NCBI GenBank assembly: GCA_015680685.1
Contig: MNCI01014694.1
Coordinates: forward strand, 12,492 to 33,139
Direction: 5' to 3'
Length of the DNA stretch: 20,648 nucleotides
Source: Gnetum montanum
Taxonomy: Eukaryota; Streptophyta; Gnetopsida; Gnetales; Gnetaceae
The notes beneath the pieces were generated by a model that did not search any database, had not been told where the DNA came from, and saw nothing but the letters and a program-made list of their open reading frames with translations. Positions 8,481 through 19,037 of this stretch are shown here, in pieces. The position numbers and the translations under genes were made by a program. Position 1 is the first letter of the stretch. Every line of letters begins with the position of its first letter.

Positions 8481-10714
8481 TTCAAAAATTATTTCTATAA
8501 ATTTTAGGTGAGATTGAATAATAATGAATCAATGAATTTTAAATGTTTTTATGTGTTTTATTATTTATTTGTACGAGTTATAAGAATTGTTTACCTCAAA
8601 TTCATGCTTGTTTTTAAACTTTCAATTTTTTTATTAAAGATTTCGTGGTTGGAAAATTGTATGGTTCAAAACACATCTTTTCATATTTTCTAGGTTTATG
8701 TTATTCATTGTATAATTAAGTCTTTCGATACTACTTACTATTCATTGTGATATATAAAGCTTTCATTAATTCTAATCTAATCCCACGTATTATCTTCTAT
8801 TATTTAGCATTCCACATACAAAAAAAATCTCAACATTCACTTACATTAGAAAGTTTCTAGTTACTACATTACTTCTAAAGCTTATTTCTAAACCTACTGA
8901 AATATTTATTTAACCAAAATAAAGTCAATTTTATCCTTGTAGTTACCAAAACTTATCGAACTTAAAGTTACTAAATCTCAATGGTTGGTACTTTTATTGT
9001 GGCCACTAAATACTTATCATTCTCATCAACTCATCCTAAAAACATGGATTCGTCATATCTCAAAAAATGAATAATAACAATTATCATCGAAGAAAGAGTG
9101 TAAAGAAAAAGCCTAACAATTTTGGAATACCTTTTCAAGTTTCATCCTTACAACCAATTTTGAAAAACCTCCCCTAAAAAACCTCCCCTATGAGATAGGA
9201 AAAAGTAGACAAAAAGAATTAGGCTTTGCCCTTATTTAAAAGGGTCCTCATAAGTTCACTTCTTATTAAAAAGTTTCTTGTAAAGAGAAAGAAAAAACTC
9301 TTTCTAAAAAAAATATACATAAATAAAGCACAAATAGCAACAAAAGCTAAAAGCTTCTCATCCTTGAGCGTTTAAAACAAAAATGCAATTATTACTATAG
9401 AAAACAAATTAATTGTTTGGCTTTTACTAAGAGTATTTTTGCTTGAAGTTGTGGCTGAAAAGCAACATCTTTGAGAATCTAATATTTAACTATTGAAGAC
9501 AATCATAGTTCTTCTCTTATTGCTAGTAAATAATTACACAAAAGTTTCCAAATAGAGTAAAGAACAAAGGGTCAAACACATTTCCAAATGCAAAAAGGAA
9601 ATATACAAAGCAAGCTGATCACAAAGAATGACTTCAATGATGCTTGGTTTGAAAAAAGTTACAAATTTTGGATGTTCATTTCTAAGCATGTTGAGCAACA
9701 TGACACTAAAAAAATGAGAAAATGAATCTTCACTTTTACAAAGAAAACATTGAAGAAAAAGACAAATGCTAATAAGAAAAGCCTTGATTAATAAGACACC
9801 ATTAAAAAATACAAATTTTAGGAAATGTAGGAGCTATTCAAATATCTTTCATTTTCATTTTCATCATCTAAAAGTGAAATTATAATTACATTTTTTAATA
9901 CTCATGAATCAAGTCATTTTTTATAATAATCTCAAGCAACTTTTGAATTAAAAAGAAAAACATATCTTCCATCCTTCCAAATGTTCTAGACGATGGCCTC
10001 AAAAAGGTAAACTTTTCCTTAAAATGTTAAGAAGACTTGCATCCTCCCAATCGAATCCTAACTAATAATTCTACATCCGTATACTAGCAGAAGATAACGG
10101 CTGCAATTAGAGTCTCTTTATAATCGTCATCGTCATCAAGATAATAAGATGATGTGAGGAGGTGGTAAGAGTTTTAGGTTCTAAATTTTTATAAAAAAAT
10201 GTATAAAGAAAAGCAACAAATTGTTCCCAAAACCATGAGACTCACCCCTGCTGTAGTGATAACGATGTGAGAGTCTTGATTTCTAACACCCATGCTGCAG
10301 TGAGGCAACAGGCCAACATCGAGTGAGCTGGCAATACCTCTTTTTTGGATATTTTTTGAAAAGAAATATGCGCTCGGTCAGCTGTTTATCTCACTAGCAT
10401 GAGATATATTTTCTTGATAAGGCCTTCAAACAATGATGCTAAGTTTTCCAACTTCAAAACAGTTGATTTTGCAACAGAAAGAACATAAAAATCTCCATTG
10501 AAGAGAAAATGTTTTAAATGCCTGCATAAATTTGATAGAATGAAAATAGTGGATTCGAAGAAAAATGAAAGATTCTAAATTCGATGGAAAAATTGTACAA
10601 AGAAAAATAGAGGATTCAATCCGACATTCTCCTCTCTCAATGGGGGAGTCTGAATTCGGTAGGAAAATGGAGTTCTGGCCCCAAACAAAAATGGATTGGA
10701 GGACTCGGTAGGAA
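8481..10714. other. AT-rich intergenic region, no gene identified
   Basis: No long open frame and no confident family match. A tandem CCTCCCCTAAAAAA duplication lies at about 9165-9190. On the minus strand at about 9640-9790 a translation contains CFLCKSEDSFSHFF, vaguely like the zinc knuckle that ends L1 ORF2, but this is not enough to call. The phrase TCGGTAGGAAAA recurs at about 10646 and 10705. Homopolymer-rich stretches are common. Confidence 0.5.
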
Positions 10715-10785
10715 AAACGTCTAGAATTGAACTTTCAACCTCTTAATACCCAAGCATATATCTTACAGCTAAGCCGGCAAGTTTT
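10715..10785 (-). mobile_element. tRNA-derived SINE-like remnant
   Basis: The minus strand has an A-box-like CCGGCTTAGCTG (10766-10777) and a B-box-like AGTTCAATTCT (10723-10733), 32 bases apart, as in tRNA genes. The arms do not fold into a convincing cloverleaf and the body of the other SINE family is not seen. It may be a separate SINE or a decayed tRNA pseudogene. Confidence 0.35.
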
Positions 10786-11616
10786 GAATGGGAAGTTTTC
10801 AATATAATTATTTCGGGTTGTATTTTTCGTTTGTGTTTTTATTGTGTTGTTCGCCAGCGGCTAGTAACAGTTCCGGCGGTTTTTGCTGGGCAACATCAAG
10901 ATGAAAATGGATTAAATTTTGAAAAGAAGCGTCTCAGTCCCAATGGGATAAAAATTGGGAAAGATGCGTCAGTCAAAATAAGTTGATATCTGAACCGCTA
11001 GGCGATAACCCCATAAATGAATCTGTCATGACAATGTTTATACCCCTTGAAACGGGCGGGTGAGGCTTCAGATTGCTCACACATATTGAGTAAATCATTC
11101 TTGGAAGATAGGTGCACGATGTGAGAGAGTGGATTCAGAACTTTACTATTAAGAGTCCAAAAATTATACAAATTTAAGATATGGCAAAAACCACGAATTT
11201 TTTCGAGAAGAATAAGCATATTCTACACCCTGAAATGTTTACAAATAAACAGAACTTCTGCTAAATGCATTAACCACTTAAAAGGAATGCATGTAAAAGG
11301 TTCATAAAGATAATTCTGCCAGAGATTTCAGCATCCTGTCATTCCAACAAAAGAAAAATAATTTTACTGGTAATCTGCTAAAGTTAAGGTTGCACATCTA
11401 CTGTCCACAGAACAACCAAGCTTGCCACCCAACTTGACACTTGTACGTACTGACCTTGTAGGTTCTATGGTCTAGTAAACCATTCACCACATAGCCAAGA
11501 TCTACAGAGATAAATCAATGCCATCAACTATTAAGACTGCTCCTTGGAACCACCCTATCTCAATGATTTTATCTGTCAAAGATAACTATTTCCTTGAAGT
11601 TTACTGGTCATTTCCT
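10786..11616. other. 3' flank of the DCD gene
   Basis: This holds the downstream side of the minus-strand DCD gene, presumably including its 3' UTR. I could not fix a poly(A) signal. A minus-strand open frame of 73 codons (10998-11219) has no recognisable motif and is probably part of the untranslated flank. Confidence 0.45.
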
Positions 11617-14600
11617 TCAATTTATAGATTGTACCGAGATTCCTTCAACATGTCCCGTAATTATTGTGTCATAATCCTTTTTTTCAGCAGTGTTAAACTC
11701 TGTGCACTGATTCAACAAAAACGTAGCACCCCCGCTAACATGATTCAGACTTGAAGAATCCAATTTGTTGGAAGTATTTCTATTTACTAAAACAGTGTCA
11801 TTGTAACCATGCCTGTTTACCGTTTCAGCCTTTTTATCTTCTCCAGATACAGTCTCACCGTGACAGTTGATGCTGTGGTCTACAATGTTAAAATTACAAT
11901 ATTTCTGTTCAGCTTGTCGACCTTCTGGAGTGGATGGAGACTTGCTACAATTCTTACCTTCAGCGTCACTTGGAGAATCATTACGATCATCTTGATCTCT
12001 AGTGATTTCCATATAATCCGTTGTGACACTATTTGTGTCGTTCTTAACATTTTCTGTGCTGTTGACAAATTCAGAAGCAACTACATCACAAAAGGGAATT
12101 GCCTCCGAGTTACTAATGGGATTAACACCTGATAGCAAATTTATCTTTTCTTGAAACAGATCATCTGCACATGTGCTTTTTGCACCCGTAGAGACATTGA
12201 TGTTTCTTGTCTCTGAATCTTTAATTATAGCATTTCCCAGGCAACTGCAAATACCACTGCAGGCACACTGCATGGAAGTAGCACTTTTAGTCTCAATGTT
12301 TCCTGAATCTGAAACATCAACATTGGCATTTGGCAGAACGAAACTTCCGCTATTACATTCAGAGACAGACAGATTGGAAGTCATGGTTTTCATAGCAATT
12401 GTTTTACCAAAAGTACTGATTGGGTCTTTGTCATTACTCTGAACAGCTGAAGAAAAATCAGGTCTTATAATTCGTCGTCGCTTCACTTTTACTTCTGAAG
12501 ACTGTTCCTCCCTGCTTCCATCATTTGCAGAGCTAGATGTAGTTCGCTTCGATACTGATTGCTCCTTCACCCTTCGAGAACTTCTTCGTTTAAATTCAAT
12601 CTTAACATCTTCTTCCACCCCTATGTCTTGTTCAAATTCAGAGGTATCAATTTCAAACCATTCTTTCATTGAAAGATCATCTACATCTTCAGTGTTTTCT
12701 GAAAAGCTGGTGCCAACCTGATTCCCTTCAAAGGTCATTCTTCTAGACGGATGTGAAAGCCGAGAAAACACATTACCTCTTTTTTGAAAGTTATTTGGCA
12801 TGTTAGTTGGGTTCATTCCTGCGGGCACAAATTGCTTTCTCAAGTTACTACTTCCTCCATAAGAAAATTGCTGATTTTCATAATCTTCATCATTCTCATA
12901 TGACTCATATGCTTCTGCACCCTCGGAAACATCTCTCTGTGGAGTATTATTTGTCACAGTTACTTTGATAGTATGTAGGTCAGGTGATGAATTGTTAATA
13001 TCTGAAGCTCCATACGCTGTCACATTCCTCTTTCTCGGGGTCAGATGTGCTGATCCACATTCACAAAGAGTATCATTACAAGAGAGAAAACCAGGGCAGT
13101 GCTTGTCTGTACAAGGTGATGAACTGTGGTACTCGACACATCGGCTAGGAATGTTACTATTAGAAAAAGAACCTGAATATTCAGCTGGCTGGTACGAAAA
13201 CAAAGGCTCATTACCCTCGGCAGCACAACATTCAATTATCTCCCTTTTGTCATTCAAATGCCCTCTACCATTTTTAGAAAAGAATGAAACTTCATGACCA
13301 GATCCAGCATTCTCTGTATTCATGCAGTATCCAATATGACCTCTATCACTCTGCTCAGCATACATACAACCAGACAATCTCCTTCCTCCGATACCAGAAT
13401 CTACACTATGTCTAACACCAGAACCCTGCATCATTGAATCCCTATATGACAATTCTATAATATCATTGGTCGGGTTAGCATTGGCATGCATTCCATGAAC
13501 TACAGAACATGTTTCCTGTTTTGTATGATAGGTACAGACTCCCTTAAATGGATTTTGACTGCTTGAAACAGGAAGAGTGGCACCATCTAAACGTTGATTG
13601 GACCAGTTATTGTTGAACTTGGACCTAGTATTGTTGGGTATGCCTGTACAGCATGCATCTGTTGAATGAGCACGCATGGTACCATCATAAGCACCCTCCC
13701 AAAACTGGACGGACCCTTGATGCATACTTGAACTACCTTCAAAGGCTTGTCCAACAGACTTCCTTGTGTTTGCTTCTTTAGGCATGAATCTATCACAAGC
13801 ATTTTCAATATATCTGGCTGCACTTCTTAAACTCTGGCTTTGCATCTGACCTGGACCAGTGGATGTTGATCTAATACCATTTGTAGAAGATGGCATAGAA
13901 CAAATTTTGTGCAATAATTGTTTACTTGAAGGATGGTTTCTAAGTAACACCTTGCACAACTTTATAACCTATCCAAGCGCATGGTTAAAGCAATCCTTTC
14001 ATGTAAGTAAGTTAATGGAACAAAACTACTAATTCAATGAAAAAATCACACAAAACTATACATTACCTGCTCAGCATTCAACAGAGCGTAAAATTTGTCC
14101 ATGTAATAGTAGTTATCTTTTCGTGACAAACTAAAGAACCCCTCCGGAATCGGATCACATGACATGCTGACGGAAAATTCAACCTGGCAATAGTAGAAAA
14201 CTGTAAATGCACTGAAATATAGTACCAGGACAAGTCACAATGATCATTTGCTTCTTATACATCTCAAAACACCGTGAGCAGAAACGAAAAAAGAATAAAT
14301 AGTTCCATACAGATTGCCACCCCCAAAAAAAAAATTCAAATTCCTCCTTTTATTGCAGTGGAAAACAAAGGCAAACAAAAACGGAAAGCAAACAATGTAA
14401 ACATAGTTAAAATATTGTACCTGTAAAGCAAGTGCATTCCCTGGATCTCCAGGCAAAACTTCAGATTCAACTCTATAGATTCCCCAGAACCGCTTTGTTT
14501 CACGTTCTAAAAGGAACAGCATTGTTCCTGGTGCTACACTCTCTGCAATGATTTGATTTGTAATAGGCAAACGTCCGTTTCTCAAGCATATCTTCCTTGT

Positions 14601-15116
14601 ACTATCGTTACAGATAAAAATAAGCCCATGCAGCCCACGAACGGTACGGCTGAAAGATGACACCCAATCGTTTTGGAGATTATGATTCTGCACAACACTA
14701 GAGGAGGAATTCTTCCTACGATGATCATCAAACTTAACATCAGACCCTATGTTCCCACGTTGTAAAGATGACCCTGTTGAATAATAATGGCCATCTTTAT
14801 TCTCAAATCCATTCAAGTGATCATTTTCTTTAAATTGTTGCTCCACAATAGTGCGATTTCCAACGATAGGTCTTGAATCTCCGTTACGCTTAAACGCTGA
14901 AACTGCACCACTGTTATTTCGGGGCCGGTAATTACCGTTATTACGTGCCAGTTGAACACGATTCCCCATTTCCGAAGCACCACGATTAACCCCATTGCGA
15001 GGATCCATTGCCACTGGATTAGATCTGTGGCTTTGCAACCCCCTCTTTTCAATTTGGCCGTGCTTCATGGGAATCTCATTTCCATTTTTCCTATTGCTCC
15101 TATTCAGTTTCTCCAT
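11617..15116 (-). CDS. DCD-domain protein, three exons, about 1054 residues
   Basis: Plant-specific DCD (Development and Cell Death) domain protein. Exon 1 is 15116-14421, exon 2 is 14183-14067 and exon 3 is 13968-11617; all junctions are phase 0 with GT/AG (donors at 14420 and 14066, acceptors ending at 14184 and 13969). Total 3165 nt including the stop. The DCD domain spans about residues 163-271 across exons 1-3: GLIFICNDSTRKICL opens it, PGTMLFLLE and FWGIYRVES form the core, and RKDNYYYMDKFYALLNAEQ in exon 2 is the characteristic end. Residues 1-160 are Asn/Arg-rich and probably disordered. The long C-terminal tail holds a Cys-rich stretch (548-575, six Cys), an acidic Glu/Tyr/Asn patch (621-635), NVFSRLSHPSRRM (670-682), two basic clusters likely to be nuclear localisation signals (729-746, 765-774) and a CACSGICSC cluster (838-846). 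Family members are tied to stress, development and programmed cell death; this protein's role is inferred only. The frame is intact, so the gene is probably functional. Confidence 0.88.
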
Positions 15117-16002
15117 CCCTTGCCTAACTCCCCGACGCTACCCTTACAAAAGAAAAACACACACTGCAAACGCAATTCAAGAAAAGGCAAGGCTTCTCTG
15201 GACTATCGATTCAGAAGGAAGGATTTAAAGAGAAAGCCCCGAATTGCAGAAGATAAAAGACGCTCAGGTAATCAACGGCCCTTAAATAAGGAAAAATAAC
15301 TACTCAACGTGATCGGGAACGCAAAAGACAAAAGAAAAAAAAAACCCTAACACAAACAAGAACGCAATAACGCTCGATTAAACATTGAAGCCCTAACAAC
15401 TCGAGTTCAGCAGATTCGCAACTTGGCAGCCAAAACCCTGAAAATTCACGACAACAACAAATCCAACACCAATTCTTTGCCAACAAATTTTGAAAATGTC
15501 AAACCTGACAAACCAGATTTCGAATTCCCGGAGAAGCGCAGAGTTACCGAAGGAATTGTTAGTTGCCGCGAACAATGCAAATTTCCAAAGGTCACCAATT
15601 TGCGACAAGATTTTCAAGAAACCGGGAACAGGATTGATCTTCAAATTTGGATCAATCAATCAATCAATACTTTGGCATTCATTAGGGTTTGAAAAGATGC
15701 GGCAAACTAATTAAGGGTTAGCGCAAAAAAGCTTTGCAGCGACACAGCACAGGTTTGCGAATTAGGAAAGCAAACAGACCTACGGTGGAAAGAAAAGTCA
15801 GAACATGGAATTTTATGTTCGCTTCTGTATCGATCGATGCCATAGCGAAGGAAAAATTCTTCGCCATACGAGAGCCACGTACGTAGAATACAGATTCCAT
15901 TGTTTAGTCAGTGCGCCGTTTATAGCCACACGTCTACTCTAGAACCGTCTATTTCCACTCTGCACTTCCTTCCATGAGAATAAAAAATTTCTATATATAA
16001 GG
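15117..16002 (-). promoter_or_regulatory. 5' UTR and promoter region of the DCD gene
   Basis: The minus strand has a strong TATA-like box, CCTTATATATAG, at 15991-16002, about 875 bases before the ATG. A second candidate, CTTATTTAAG, lies at 15281-15290, about 165 bases before the ATG. Telo-box AAACCCTAA occurs on the minus strand at 15682-15690 and AAACCCTAA on the plus strand near 15342-15350; telo-boxes are common near plant gene starts. If the distal TATA is used, the leader would contain a 60-codon upstream open frame (15900-15718) starting in a good context (AACAATGG), unless an intron removes it. Pyrimidine-rich leader sequence lies at 15305-15350. The start site cannot be decided from sequence. 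Confidence 0.5.
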
Positions 16003-16069
16003 TGCTAATGATTCGGCTACTTCATTGTTCATCTCGTTTTTCTTTAAAAAATTAAATAAATAAATAAAA

Positions 16070-16212
16070 TTAGGTGTGTGGTTAGCTGTCACCTTCTTGA
16101 TTGGGAAGTTGTCTGCATGGATTGGATTCAATTATGGTGGGCAATGTTGAGTCATAAAGTTTTACTTTGACTATACATTGTTAAAAAAGTTTCGAGTCCA
16201 ACATCATGTTCA
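16070..16212 (+). mobile_element. tRNA-derived SINE copy 3 (plus)
   Basis: A diverged copy of the SINE at 8243. It shares the B-box region TGGATTCAATT, the body GGTGGGCAATGTTGAGTCAT, AAAGTTTTACTTTGACTAT, and the tail GAGTCCAACATC. The A box is degraded (TTAGGTGTGTGG at 16070). It sits about 70 bp beyond the distal TATA box of the DCD gene, in the opposite orientation to that gene. Confidence 0.7.
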
Positions 16213-16318
16213 AAAATAATAACGATAAAATAAAATTCTAATAACATTTAGTTCAAATTTGAACTACACTTAAGGCATTGTTATATTTTTTGATAATTTT
16301 TTAAGAGTATAATGTTAG

Positions 16319-16500
16319 TTATTTTGGCCAAGAGGCCAACTCGTCTCGTTTTGGCCGATAGGGGGCAGGGGGGAGTGCACTTGTTGCCCTCCACGTCATG
16401 CACCACGTAAGATCTCATGAAATGAAAAAAAACATGAACCGAAGAGCCACACCTTCCCGTTGCGCAGAATGTGAACCAAAGAGCCATAGCTTTTCATATT
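16319..16500 (+). repeat. Dispersed repeat, copy A
   Basis: It begins ATTTTGGCCAAGAGGCCAAC and continues CTCGTCTC, then a G-rich segment, a CTTGTTGCCCTCCACGT-like block and GCACCACGT. The same order recurs at 17765-17905. Toward its end it has degraded pieces of the tandem-array unit (ACCAAAGAGCC and a TTTTCATATTCTC block). With copy B it brackets the two host-gene fragments at 16543 and 17255. Confidence 0.65.
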
Positions 16501-16540
16501 CTCATTGCACATATAAAAAAGCCAAACGCAACCAAATGTA

Positions 16541-16570
16541 GAATGGGAATGGGAATGGGAATGGGAATGA
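16541..16570 (+). repeat. GAATGG hexanucleotide microsatellite
   Basis: Five units of GAATGG (the last one GAATGA). Each contains an ATG in the same frame, at 16543, 16549, 16555, 16561 and 16567, so it encodes a Met-Gly repeat at the start of the LRR-like fragment. Confidence 0.9.
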
Positions 16571-16902
16571 GAATTCTATTTCCATTTTGTCTTTGTCTTC
16601 GTCTGCAATTGCTGCTGCAGGCCACCTGGCCCAACCAAACCAGCTTCGATGACGCTAGCTTCGTAGCTCTACTAGAGCACTGGAAAGGCACCTACAATGG
16701 TGACCCATGCTTCAGTTGCAATAACAAGCTCATTGGCATGCGCTTCTTCAACCAAGGCAGTAATAAGATAGTAGGCCAGTTGGCCCTTACTGTATCCTTG
16801 CTTAACATCGAGGGCCACGACATGCACACATCATCGACAATCATTTGTAAAAGAACATTTGTAAGTTCATTTTTTCTTTATCTCATTGTATATTTTGTGT
16901 AA
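16543..16902 (+). pseudogene. LRR receptor-like N-terminal gene fragment
   Basis: An open frame of 119 codons from the first in-frame ATG of the microsatellite. MRILFPFCLCLRLQLLLQA looks like a signal peptide. It is followed by FVALLEHWKGTYNGDPCFSC, then KLIGMRFFNQGSNKIVGQL and SLLN. This order (leader, AL...W...GDPC...C, beta strand, xLxGQL) is that of the N-terminal cap and first repeat of plant leucine-rich-repeat receptor kinases. A consensus donor GTAAGT at 16861 may end the exon at 16860, so the last codons of the frame could be intron. No further LRRs, transmembrane segment or kinase follow within the window, so it is a truncated fragment. The family call is by pattern and moderate. 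Confidence 0.5.
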
Positions 16903-17254
16903 GTTTTATCATTTCTATGGTTGTGATTTGAAATTTAGCAATTACCATGGAGTAGATGCATTCAGTTGTTACAATTGTGACTGCTTTTTCATTTGCAATA
17001 TGCATTTTAATAAAATGCAAAAGCGTTAGCATTTTTGCTAGCACATGAAAATTATTAGCCAATTTGAGATGTCGGCCTAACTTCAATCATAATTTTAACA
17101 ATTTTTCCTACTTATTGGGACGAGTTGAAGAGTTCAAATTTGATAATTTCTTCTTACCTTCTCGCATGCAGTGAGGCATTTTTTTATGTACATATTCTTT
17201 GATTGATAGAATCTAATGGATGATATGGTTGTTAACTTGGTAAATTTTAAAAAC
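16903..17254. other. Spacer between the two gene fragments
   Basis: AT-rich sequence with no assignable gene on either strand. Some may be intron of the LRR-like fragment. Confidence 0.45.
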
Positions 17255-17380
17255 GAGAACTTCTGCACCTCTAGCAACCTAGACCCTGGGAAGATCTCTG
17301 GAAAGATCATGCTATGATAATCCTAGCTAATGCTAAGGAAAACGGTGACAAGCTCTCTACCGACGTACATGTCTTGCCAT
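17255..17380 (+). pseudogene. Subtilase PA-region fragment
   Basis: Frame one (from 17255) reads ENFCTSSNLDPGKISGKI. Frame two (from 17314) reads MIILANAKENGDKLSTDVHV followed by LP. Together they match consecutive conserved parts of the protease-associated insert of plant subtilisin-like serine proteases (C...SLDP.KV.GKI, then GMILAN...NGDEL..D.HVLP). The intervening stretch (normally about 20 residues) is missing and the frame changes, so this is a tiny dead fragment. No catalytic Asp, His or Ser region is present. It is followed closely by GCCAAAGAGTCACTGTAGGG (about 17419), one core of the tandem-array repeat. Confidence 0.6.
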
Positions 17381-17439
17381 AATCATAGATAACCAATTAT
17401 TTATAAATCTTCCCTAGCCAAAGAGTCACTGTAGGGGAG

Positions 17440-17764
17440 CCAATGATTATATTTATCTCGGTTATTCATAATCTTGGTTATATATAATGATATATTTATA
17501 ATCATAAACATAAATGATTATAAACATTTCATCATAAATAAAGTTGGTTATTTATAATCATTTCATTATATGTATCTTATGGATAATGCTAATCGAGATA
17601 TAATTATTATGGGTTAACATTATAAATGAATAAATAATATCTCTAAAATTATGGATTATGAGTAATATTTTATCATATCTTGGCTTTATTTATTATGAAA
17701 TGTTTACCGTTCGAATAAATCTTATAATCCATAATATCTCATATTATAATTATGGATTATTGCT
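17440..17764. repeat. AT-rich region with palindromes
   Basis: Dense TTATAATCAT-like and ATTATGGATTAT-like elements. One perfect inverted repeat has 12-base arms ATAATCCATAAT (17724-17735) and ATTATGGATTAT (17749-17760) with a 13-base loop; ATTATGGATTATGAG also occurs near 17650. No coding potential. Confidence 0.7.
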
Positions 17765-17890
17765 CTAATTTTGGCCGAGAGGCCAACTCGTCTCATAGGA
17801 TAAGGGGGGAGAGGGGAGTGGATTTGTTGTCCTCTATGTTCTCATAGGATAGCAGGGGAGGGGGAGTGGATTTTTCGCCCTCCATGTAAC
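17765..17890 (+). repeat. Dispersed repeat, copy B
   Basis: ATTTTGGCCGAGAGGCCAAC, CTCGTCTC, then an internally duplicated G-rich block (CTCATAGGATA ... GGGGAG ... GTGGATTT) and CGCCCTCCATGTAACGCACC. It matches copy A at 16319 and runs straight into the tandem array. Confidence 0.7.
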
Positions 17891-18735
17891 GCACCACATG
17901 CAGGGGAGCCAAAGAGTCACTGCAAGGGAGTCAAATCTGAAAAGTCAAAAAGCCAAAGAGTCACTGCAAGGGAGCTAAATCTCTATTCAATTGATGCCCC
18001 TCGGGCTCCCCATTTGTCTCTTCGTATTTCTTCATGCGCATGCACCATGTGCAGGGGAGCCAAAGAGTCACTACAAGGGAGCTGAATCTCTATTCAATTA
18101 CTGCCCTCGACCCCTGGGCTCCCCGTTCATCTTTTCATATTCTCTCATGTGCATGCACCATGTGTGGGGAAACCAAAGAGTCATTGCAGGGGAGCTAAAT
18201 CTTTATTCGATTGCAGGGGAGCTAAAGAGTCACTGCAGGGGAGCTGAATCTGAAAAGTTAAAAGCCAAAGAGTCATTGCAAGGGAGCTAAATCTCTATTC
18301 AATTGATGCTCCTTGACCCTTGGGCTCCCCATTCATCTCTTCGTATTTCCTCATGCGCATGCATCACGTGCAGGGGATCCAAAGAGTCACTGCAAGGGAG
18401 CCGAATCTAAAAAGTCAAAAAGCCAAAGAGTTACTACAAGGGAGCTAAATCTCTATTCGATTAATGCCCCTAACCCTTAGGCTCCCCATTCATCTCTTCA
18501 TATTTGCTCATGCGCATGCACCACGTGCAAGAGAGCCAAAGAGTCACTGCAGGGAGTTGAATCTCTATTCAATTGATGTCCTCGACCCCTAGGCTTCCCA
18601 TTCATCTTTTCATATTCTCTCATGTGCATGCACCATGTGTAGGGAAGCCAAAGAATCATTGCAGGGGAGCTGAATCTTTATTCAATTGATGCTCCTGACC
18701 CCTAGGCTTCCCATTTGTTTCTTTGTATTCCCTCA
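17891..18735 (+). repeat. Tandem array of a GCATGCACCACGTG-containing unit
   Basis: Units begin at GCATGCACCAYGTG-like sites at 18039, 18151, 18357, 18514 and 18626, with spacings of 112, 206, 157 and 112 bp; a partial unit starts at 17891. Each unit has GGGGAGCCAAAGAGTCACTG, AGGGAGCTGAATCTCTATTC, a CCCCTGGGCTCCCC block and a TTCATATTCTCTCATG block. Longer units carry an extra copy of the 45-50 bp part containing GAAAAGTCAAAAAGCCAAAG. The 112/157 alternation indicates a satellite with internal duplication. An open frame through part of it is incidental. Confidence 0.85.
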
Positions 18736-18744
18736 CACGTAGGC

Positions 18745-18965
18745 TCCGACGTGGGTAACCAATGAATATTTATTATTATAAATGATGGGTAATATTGAAT
18801 AGTTATTATTATTATAAATGGTGACGATTACGATTACAGTAATAATGAATATTTTTTATTATAAACAGTGGGCAATAATGAATATTTATTATTAATAAAA
18901 ATGGTGACAGTTACTATCATGGTGACGATTAGGGTGATGACGGTTTTGGTGTCATACAATATTTA
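18745..18965 (+). repeat. AT-rich imperfect minisatellite
   Basis: Repeats of AATGAATATTTATTATTATAAA, interleaved with GTGGGCAATA-like and ATGGTGACGATTA-like motifs. It separates the satellite array from the Helitron frame. Confidence 0.6.
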
Positions 18966-19037
18966 TAGATATTGAACTTGGGCATTGTCTTACAAGATTA
19001 AGAGGTGCAATATTGGAATTTGTGCATTTTCAGAAAC

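Noticed and set aside
9640-9790. L1 zinc-knuckle-like peptide on the minus strand
   Set aside because: CFLCKSEDSFSHFF fits the pattern loosely, but the rest of the ORF2 C-terminus is not recognisable nearby.
11809-13297. Plus-strand frames opposite exon 3 of the DCD gene
   Set aside because: They mirror the long minus-strand exon, which has an intact frame, correct splice sites and a recognised domain.
14244-14420. Extension of exon 1 reading frame past 14421
   Set aside because: The DCD domain breaks off at 14421, where a GT donor occurs, and resumes exactly in exon 2 at 14183; the extension is intron read-through.
17991-18290. 99-codon frame within the satellite
   Set aside because: The translation simply repeats with the array units (HYKGAESLFN-like) and is a by-product of the tandem repeat.
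17891-18735. CRISPR-like array
   Set aside because: Units are 112-206 bp, similar along most of their length with no unique spacers, and the DNA is plant nuclear. It is a satellite-type tandem repeat.
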